Positions 59,535 through 64,000 of a stretch of 64,000 bases of DNA are shown here, piece after piece (positions within the stretch are counted from its first letter, which is position 1; the number at the start of each line of letters is the position of its first letter). A program made the position numbers and the translations under genes. The DNA comes from Companilactobacillus suantsaicola. GTDB lineage: Bacteria; Bacillota; Bacilli; Lactobacillales; Lactobacillaceae. Below the pieces are notes generated by a model that was given only the letters and a program-made list of their open reading frames with translations, was not told the DNA's origin and ran no database searches. Location: assembly GCF_004745525.1 (NCBI RefSeq), contig NZ_RKLY01000009.1:22710-86709 (forward strand). The letters run 5' to 3'.

Positions 59535-60307
59535 AGTATCAAACATATTTAATTGATTTAGATGGCACAATGTATCGTGGTAAGGACAAGATTCCTGAAG
59601 CTAAAACATTTGTCGAGAATTTACAAGCTAAAGGAGTAGACTATTACTTCCTTACTAACAACACGACTAAGACTCCACAACAAGTAGCTGATAATTTGGT
59701 CAATAACCATCAAATCCCCGCTACTGCAGATCAAGTCGTAACACCATCGCTTGCAACCGCAGCATATGTAAAAAATATGTTTGATGATGATATTAGTAAC
59801 CACTCTGCATACGTTATTGGCGAATACGGTTTAAAGAGTGCAGTTTACAACACAGGAATCAAGTTTGAAGAAACTAACCCTGATGTAGTGATTGTCGGCT
59901 TAGATTATGATGTTACCTATCATAAATTTGAAATTGCGACATTAGCAATTAAGCGTGGTGCTTTCTTCATTGGAACTAACGCTGATACTAACTTGCCGAA
60001 TGAACGTGGATTAGTTCCTGGGGCTGGTTCAGTTATTTCTTTAGTAGAAACTTCAACGCAACAAAGAGCTAAATACATTGGTAAACCAGAACGTGACATT
60101 ATGGACTTTGCAGCTGACTTCAAGCACTTTGATCCAAAGACTGCGGTAATGGTTGGTGACAATTACAATACTGATATTAAATGTGGGATTGCCTCTGGAG
60201 TAGACACTTTGTTAGTTTATACCGGTGTAAGTACCCATGAAGATATTGCTAAAGTTGCTATCAAGCCAACTCATGAAGTAGAAAGTTTGGACGAGTGGGA
60301 TGTCTAA
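59531..60307 (+). CDS. yutF: HAD-superfamily phosphatase, YutF/NagD-like
   Basis: A 258-residue HAD IIA hydrolase. Motif I is LIDLDGTMYRG (residues 6-16), motif II YFLTNNTTK, motif III at YIGKPERDIM, motif IV MVGDNYNTDI. The family (TIGR01457) follows yutD in many Firmicutes. It likely dephosphorylates a small sugar or nucleotide phosphate. It overlaps genes on both sides by 4 and 8 bases. Confidence 0.92.
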   Translation: MKYQTYLIDLDGTMYRGKDKIPEAKTFVENLQAKGVDYYFLTNNTTKTPQQVADNLVNNHQIPATADQVVTPSLATAAYVKNMFDDDISNHSAYVIGEYGLKSAVYNTGIKFEETNPDVVIVGLDYDVTYHKFEIATLAIKRGAFFIGTNADTNLPNERGLVPGAGSVISLVETSTQQRAKYIGKPERDIMDFAADFKHFDPKTAVMVGDNYNTDIKCGIASGVDTLLVYTGVSTHEDIAKVAIKPTHEVESLDEWDV

Positions 60308-60902
60308 TGCCCAAAAAGATGGACTTTACACCACTGCTTTAGTTTTCTTTTTTCTGACTACCGCAATATCAGTCACAATTTTTGCCAGCTATTTATTGTT
60401 TGCATTTGATATTCGCTACTATAATTTGGATTCATTAGTAGAACTGGATTATGGAACGGTATTTAAAAATTATGCTCAAATGATGGACTATTTGTTGAAT
60501 CCGTTCAATTGGCAATTTAAGTTGAGTGATTTCATTTCATCACCAGCCGGAAGACTCCATTTTGAAGATTGTAAGAAACTCTTCATGCTTAATTTTGCAG
60601 TCTGGGTAGTTAGTGGTATCTCGGTCTGGAAGTTCCACAAAGTGCGAGCCTATTTCAATCGTGTCTTTTTCTGGGTAGGAATCGGAACAATTGCATTGGT
60701 ATTGTTAATGTTATTTAATTTTGATCAATTCTTCGTGGTTTTCCACGAAGTGCTATTTAGAAACAGCGATTGGTTGTTTGATCCAGCAAAAGATCCAATT
60801 ATCAATGTTTTACCGGAAGACTTCTTTACACAATGCTTTGTGCTGTTCTTTATCGTGTTTGAAGGGTTGATGTTTTGGAAAGCTAGACGAATTGCGTTTT
60901 AG
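60300..60902 (+). CDS. TIGR01906 family integral membrane protein
   Basis: A 200-residue membrane protein with four helices: one near the N-terminus (ALVFFFLTTAISVTIFASYLL), then LNFAVWVVSGISVWKF, FFWVGIGTIALVLLMLFNF and FFTQCFVLFFIVFEGLMFW. The extracytoplasmic-looking segment FDIRYYNLDSLVELDYGTVFKNYAQMMDYLLNP is characteristic of the lactobacillal TIGR01906 group. Function is unknown. It overlaps yutF by eight bases and ends the operon; module M4 starts after its stop. Confidence 0.85.
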   Translation: MSNAQKDGLYTTALVFFFLTTAISVTIFASYLLFAFDIRYYNLDSLVELDYGTVFKNYAQMMDYLLNPFNWQFKLSDFISSPAGRLHFEDCKKLFMLNFAVWVVSGISVWKFHKVRAYFNRVFFWVGIGTIALVLLMLFNFDQFFVVFHEVLFRNSDWLFDPAKDPIINVLPEDFFTQCFVLFFIVFEGLMFWKARRIAF

Positions 60903-60934
60903 ATAGATTAGTTCTTTATTTTGGGTGGTGGTGG

Positions 60935-61100
60935 ATGCCGTCTTCCGCAACAGCTCTGGGAAACGCTGGAACGCGGTGGGCACGACTTGAAACTACCGCA
61001 AAGTGCGCGGCATTTCCAAGCTCGGCCTTCTACATAAGCGCTAAAGCGCTAAGTAGAATATCACGGCTGAGCATTTCCCAGAGCTGTTACTCCAGACTGG
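60935..61100 (+). repeat. Family A arm 8 (alpha type)
   Basis: Outer stem AACAGCTCTGGGAAA with TTTCCCAGAGCTGTT, perfect. Inner hairpin 1: CCGC, loop AAAGTGC, GCGG. Inner hairpin 2: TTCTAC...GTAGAA around AAGCGCTAAAGCGCTAA; this TTCTAC/GTAGAA pair replaces TTCTTGT/ACAAGAA of arm 5 with pairing kept. Confidence 0.85.
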
Positions 61101-61227
61101 ATTTCAGTTATTTGCGGTTATCTCCGTAAATTCTGAAATGGATACGATTCTATTCAGTTTAAGTTCAAGATTGATTTGTAGTCTGGGTAGCTTTAGTGTT
61201 TCAATATTTTAATTTGTTAAAAATAGA

Positions 61228-61282
61228 AGAGAATCTTACTAGAATTGCTGTAAAATGTGGCAATCTAGTAAGATTCTTTTTT
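61228..61282. terminator. Terminator hairpin in module M4
   Basis: AGAATCTTACTAGA pairs with TCTAGTAAGATTCT, extended by ATTGC/GCAAT, followed by TTTTTT. It is homologous in position to the M3 terminator, with different stem bases. Confidence 0.8.
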
Positions 61283-61403
61283 GCTGTTATTACTTTTTTT
61301 AAATAAGGGGAATTTAATGACCTGTCACAATACTTGTGATAATTCAGAATAGAATTAGTATTCTTAAAGGAATGGAAAGCAAATAAAACATAGAATTGCT
61401 ATT

Positions 61404-61568
61404 CAGCCTGGAACAAAAAACTCAATTGGGCTCAGCTCTGAAATTATAGTTAGCGCTTTAGCGCTTACTATAAGGCCAAGTTTGAAGATTTTTTCCGGTT
61501 TTGAAAAAAGCTTCAAGTTGTGCCCAGAGCGTTCCAGTCCCAATTGAGTTTTTTGTGGAAGGCGACAT
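61404..61568 (-). repeat. Family A arm 9 (beta type)
   Basis: Minus strand: outer stem ACAAAAAACTCAATTGGG with CCCAATTGAGTTTTTTGT, perfect over 18 pairs. Inner hairpin 1: TTTTTTC, loop AAAACCG, GAAAAAA. Inner hairpin 2: TTATAGT...ACTATAA around AAGCGCTAAAGCGCTA. The outer tip reads GTCGCC instead of the usual GCCGTC. Confidence 0.85.
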
Positions 61569-61581
61569 ACTATCTCTAAAT

Positions 61582-61620
61582 CGTTCCAGCCAAAATCGGC
61601 TTTGATATGGAGGACGGCAT
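61582..61620 (-). repeat. Truncated extra family A arm end
   Basis: CGTTCCAGCCAAAATCGGCT followed by a GGAGGACGGCAT end, nearly identical to the end of arm 6 (47338-47377). It lies just outside arm 9, so arm 9 or this piece was added by a later insertion or recombination event. Confidence 0.75.
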
Positions 61621-61640
61621 ACTTCATCCCCAAAAAACAA

Positions 61641-61676
61641 AAAAGAGCCTAAGACAATATCTTAAGCTCTTTTTTT
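61641..61676. terminator. Terminator overlapping the dedA stop codon
   Basis: AAAAGAGCCTAAGA and TCTTAAGCTCTTTT form the stem; the TAA of dedA (61662-61664) lies in it. T runs occur on both strands, so it can end both converging transcripts. Confidence 0.8.
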
Positions 61677-62312
61677 GCGATTCTTTAAAGCTGTGATCAA
61701 AACAGGAATCAATGAAACTAAGATAATTCCTAGAATAATCATTGAGAAGTGTTCTTGAACAGCAGGGATATTTCCAAATAAGAAGCCAGCAATAGAACAA
61801 ACTGTTACCCATAGAAAAGCCCCAATAAAATTGAATTTCAAAAAGGTTCCATAATGCATTGTTCCACTACCAGCAACGAAAGGTACGAAAGTTCTGATTA
61901 GAGGAATGAATCTTCCAATAGCGATTGTTTTACCACCGTGCTTTTGGAAGAAAAGATGTGCGTCGTGCAGGTGCTCTTTATTGATCAGTTTGCTCAGATA
62001 CTTATTCTCCGTTGCAAACTGTCCAAAATGTTCACCAATTTCATAATTCATTGAATCTCCTAAGACGGCCGCCGATAGGAAAATAACAAAGAGTAGCCAA
62101 GGAAGTAGTCCGTAGCTTGGATTAGCTGCCAAAGCCATTGCGGCGAAAATCAAGGAATCACCAGGTAGGAAAGGTAAGATAACTACACCAGTTTCAATGA
62201 AGATGATGATAAACATAATCAAATATGTCCAAAGACCAAAGTTATTTACAATATTGACCATGTGGCTATCAATATGCAGAATAAAATCAATCAGACTCAT
62301 TACGTAACTCAA
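61662..62312 (-). CDS. DedA-family membrane protein
   Basis: A 216-residue DedA/SNARE-associated-type membrane protein. It has the family segments FLPGDSLIFAAMALAA and GGKTIAIGRFIPLIRTFVPFVAGSGTM (with the conserved Arg residues) and about five hydrophobic spans. DedA proteins support membrane potential and, in some cases, undecaprenyl-phosphate recycling. I kept the TTG at 62312, eight bases after GGAG; an ATG four codons later is too far from that site. Confidence 0.88.
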   Translation of the reverse strand: MSYVMSLIDFILHIDSHMVNIVNNFGLWTYLIMFIIIFIETGVVILPFLPGDSLIFAAMALAANPSYGLLPWLLFVIFLSAAVLGDSMNYEIGEHFGQFATENKYLSKLINKEHLHDAHLFFQKHGGKTIAIGRFIPLIRTFVPFVAGSGTMHYGTFLKFNFIGAFLWVTVCSIAGFLFGNIPAVQEHFSMIILGIILVSLIPVLITALKNRKKRA

Positions 62313-62392
62313 TCAATCAACTCCAGATTTTAAATTAATCTTTATTATACTAGCATATCTTAAAATTAGCTTTACAAAAGACAAATTTCAAG

Positions 62393-63391
62393 TTATTTTT
62401 CAAAAATCGAAGTACTGTGTTCAAAGTAATCACGATTAGGGTAAAGATTGCGAAGTGCCTTAGTAACTGCAACTGGACCTTCTGCAAAAGCAGTTGTGAT
62501 CAATTGAAGCTTGCCAGGATAAGTTACAATATCACCAATGGCAAAAATGTTAGGGAGATTAGTTTCCATCTCTTGTGTCACCTTAATGAAGGGACCGCTT
62601 AATTCAATATGCCAATCGCGTAAAATTTTGGAGTCGGAGACAAAGCCGTAGTTAACTAGTAATTTATCAGCCGTGACAGTTTTCTCATCATCCGACTTGA
62701 TCATTTTTAGATGAACATCGATCTTTTTGTGATCATCAGCGTTGTAGTCGACACCTTTGATGATGTAGGGATTGAGTTGTTCAACGTCGGATTCATTAAG
62801 TTTCTTGACGCTGGATTCCATAGCACGATACTTGTTGCGACGATGAATCAGTGCTGTGTGATTAGTAATCTTGCTTAAATCAATTGACCAATCGACGGCC
62901 GAATCCCCACCACCGGCTACTAAGACGTCCTTTCCTTGGAAGTCTTCCATATGATTAACAAAATAGTTTAAGTTGTTATCTTCTAAAGTCTTGTCATAAT
63001 CAAATGTCAATTTACGAGGCTTGAAGGCACCATTACCGATAGCAATGATAATCGCTTTAGTCCGAATAGTTTCCTTATTAGTTGTCAAAATCCAAGTAGA
63101 ATCATTTTCGTCTCTTTCTATAGAAGAAACAGATGTATTTAGATATTTATCAAACTTGGTTATCTCCAATTGCTTATCCAGTTGCTTGATTAAATCAGTT
63201 GCGGAGATCTTAGGTAGGCCGGCAACGTCATAGATGTGCTTTTGAGCATAAAGAGTCTCAGGTTGTCCACCTAGTTTAGGTAAACTTTCTATTAATGCTA
63301 CATCTAGGTTACGAAGACCAGCAAAGTAAGTGGCAAACATACCTGCAGGACCACCACCGATAATCGAAATGTCATAAATTTTATCATTCAT
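62393..63391 (-). CDS. Thioredoxin-reductase-like ferredoxin/flavodoxin-NADP reductase
   Basis: A 332-residue FAD/NAD(P)H oxidoreductase of the Bacillus YumC type. FAD motif ISIIGGGPAGMFATYFAG at the N-terminus; NADPH motif DVLVAGGGDSAVDWS about residue 155; C-terminal FAD motif FAIGDIVTYPGK. The CxxC pair of true thioredoxin reductase is absent, which points to ferredoxin/flavodoxin reductase. Start at 63391 (MNDKIYDISIIG) is preferred because GGTGA precedes it; an ATG five codons upstream has no site. Confidence 0.9.
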   Translation of the reverse strand: MNDKIYDISIIGGGPAGMFATYFAGLRNLDVALIESLPKLGGQPETLYAQKHIYDVAGLPKISATDLIKQLDKQLEITKFDKYLNTSVSSIERDENDSTWILTTNKETIRTKAIIIAIGNGAFKPRKLTFDYDKTLEDNNLNYFVNHMEDFQGKDVLVAGGGDSAVDWSIDLSKITNHTALIHRRNKYRAMESSVKKLNESDVEQLNPYIIKGVDYNADDHKKIDVHLKMIKSDDEKTVTADKLLVNYGFVSDSKILRDWHIELSGPFIKVTQEMETNLPNIFAIGDIVTYPGKLQLITTAFAEGPVAVTKALRNLYPNRDYFEHSTSIFEK

Positions 63392-63466
63392 AATCTTAGT
63401 CACCATTTTCTGTTATATAATCTATAGATATATTGTGACACATTTAGAATTTAAAGAGGGAAAAAT

Positions 63467-63853
63467 ATGAGAATTGGTGACAAACTTACCGGGACTATTT
63501 CCGGCATTCAATCGTATGGCGTCTTCGTCAAGTTAGATGATAAGCATCAAGGCTTGATTCATATCTCCGAATTAAAGCATGGCTTTGTTTCTAATATAGA
63601 AGAGAGATATCAAGTTGGAGATAAGGTAGACGTCTTGGTAATGGGAATAGACGAGTATAATCAAAAGATCAGTCTGTCTACTAGGGCTTTGAATCCAGAA
63701 AAGATTGGACGACCTATCTTACATAAGCACTTTTGGACTGATTATCGTGATAGAATAGGATATAAGACGATTGCCAAGCAGAAACAAGGTTGGATAAACA
63801 GCGCTATGAAGCAAATTTCAGAAAAAAAGCAAAAAAATTCAACTTTTTTGTAA
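63467..63853 (+). CDS. S1-domain RNA-binding protein (CvfD/YugI-like)
   Basis: A 128-residue protein. The S1 domain fills residues 1-75 (GDKLTGTISGIQSYGVFVKL, GLIHISELKHGFV, GDKVDVLVMGIDEYNQKISLS). A basic C-terminal part of about 50 residues follows (KQKQGWINSAMKQISEKKQ). Relatives act as general stress protein 13 or as post-transcriptional regulators bound to ribosomes. GAGGG precedes the ATG. It is divergent from the reductase gene. Confidence 0.88.
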   Translation: MRIGDKLTGTISGIQSYGVFVKLDDKHQGLIHISELKHGFVSNIEERYQVGDKVDVLVMGIDEYNQKISLSTRALNPEKIGRPILHKHFWTDYRDRIGYKTIAKQKQGWINSAMKQISEKKQKNSTFL

Positions 63854-63860
63854 AAAAGGG

Positions 63861-63889
63861 TTGCACATCACTTATTCGATTGGTAATAT
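63861..63889 (+). promoter_or_regulatory. Strong promoter, probably for a stable RNA operon
   Basis: TTGCAC (63861-63866), 17-bp spacer, TAATAT (63884-63889) with a TG extension. A second -35, TTGACT (63979-63984), lies about 118 bp downstream just before the window edge. Tandem strong promoters without an open frame between are typical of rRNA operons; the RNA genes would lie beyond the window. Confidence 0.6.
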
Positions 63890-63978
63890 ATATCTTGTTG
63901 TTGCGACAGAGCAACGGTGTCAACGGTTTGAAGCTTAATTGTTTCTCCTAAACACCACTAATTATTTTAAAAAAGTTC

Positions 63979-64000
63979 TTGACTTGGTCTTGTAACTTCG
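63979..64000 (+). promoter_or_regulatory. Second -35 element (promoter cut by window edge)
   Basis: TTGACT at 63979-63984; a -10 at 17-bp spacing would fall at 64002, just outside. With the promoter at 63861 it gives a tandem P1-P2 layout. Confidence 0.45.

Larger units (their letters stand above)
60905..61640 (-). repeat. Composite paired-arm module M4 (reversed)
   Basis: This fills the 759-bp gap between the convergent TIGR01906 and DedA genes. Alpha arm 60935-61100, core of about 303 bp, inverted beta arm 61404-61568, then an extra partial beta-arm end (61582-61620). Its core lines up with that of M3 along most of its length (ATTCTGAA-TGGAT near the alpha side; TTAAAGGAATGGAAAG near the beta side), and reversed with M2. 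The left end TTAGTTCTTTATTTTGGGTGG matches the right end of M1 read inward almost base for base. Confidence 0.82.

Noticed and set aside
30165..61640. Family A arms as a CRISPR array or as simple rho-independent terminators
   Set aside because: There is no regular repeat-spacer pattern. The arms have no T run of their own, and separate terminator hairpins occur within most module cores.

Overview
The window is chromosomal DNA of a low-GC Gram-positive lactic acid bacterium of the Lactobacillaceae. The evidence is the gene content and order (groES-groEL, ymdB-mutS-mutL-ruvAB-queA-tgt-yajC, alaS-ireB-yqgF-cvpA-mutS2-trxA, divergent pepQ/ccpA, pepV, WxL surface proteins), strong GGAGG-type ribosome binding sites and AT-rich spacers. 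A Companilactobacillus-like species is my guess from overall flavour, not a proven placement.

Layout. 1-3700: edge of an SDR oxidoreductase gene, a CPBP membrane protease, the CIRCE-controlled groES-groEL operon and a small membrane protein. 3748-9180: two tandem paralogous WxL surface proteins. 9341-10909: a MerR regulator and a DUF554 membrane protein. 11036-20179: a defence island with an Mrr-like type IV endonuclease and a type I restriction-modification system (hsdR, hsdM, hsdS). Its hsdS is paired, across a tyrosine recombinase, with an inverted hsdS cassette that lacks a start. Two nested perfect inverted repeats (19 bp and 126 bp) mark it as an invertible, phase-variable specificity locus. 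20401-30160: a mismatch-repair, recombination and queuosine operon. 30991-35869: zwf, dinB, a DHH phosphoesterase and a DEAD-box helicase. 36522-43878: T-box-controlled alaS and followers. 43932-50324: yslB, murI, rdgB, two small envelope proteins, pepQ/ccpA. 50393-60902: PBP1A, PepV, GDPD, phosphoesterases, YutD, YutF and a membrane protein. 61662-63853: DedA, a flavoprotein reductase, an S1-domain protein. The right edge holds what look like tandem stable-RNA promoters.

The most unusual content lies between genes. Four intergenic regions (30165-30832, 35876-36510, 46707-47400, 60905-61640) hold diverged copies of one module of about 650 bp: two outward-facing structured arms of about 165 nt around a core of about 270-315 bp, usually with a terminator-like hairpin. 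A fifth, half copy lies before pepV's 3' end (53391-53719). The arms differ strongly in sequence but keep three stems through compensatory changes. The module has polarity: one arm type (beta) at one end and another (alpha) at the other, with two copies forward and two reversed. A second family (B) of about 120-nt long hairpins begins within a few bases of the stop codons of groEL, a WxL gene and ccpA. Both families look like selected RNA or DNA structures; I do not recognise either as a named family.

Two further oddities: ruvB and dinB have no in-frame ATG, GTG or TTG where the conserved N-terminus requires a start. Each instead has an ATC codon at ideal spacing from a strong Shine-Dalgarno sequence.
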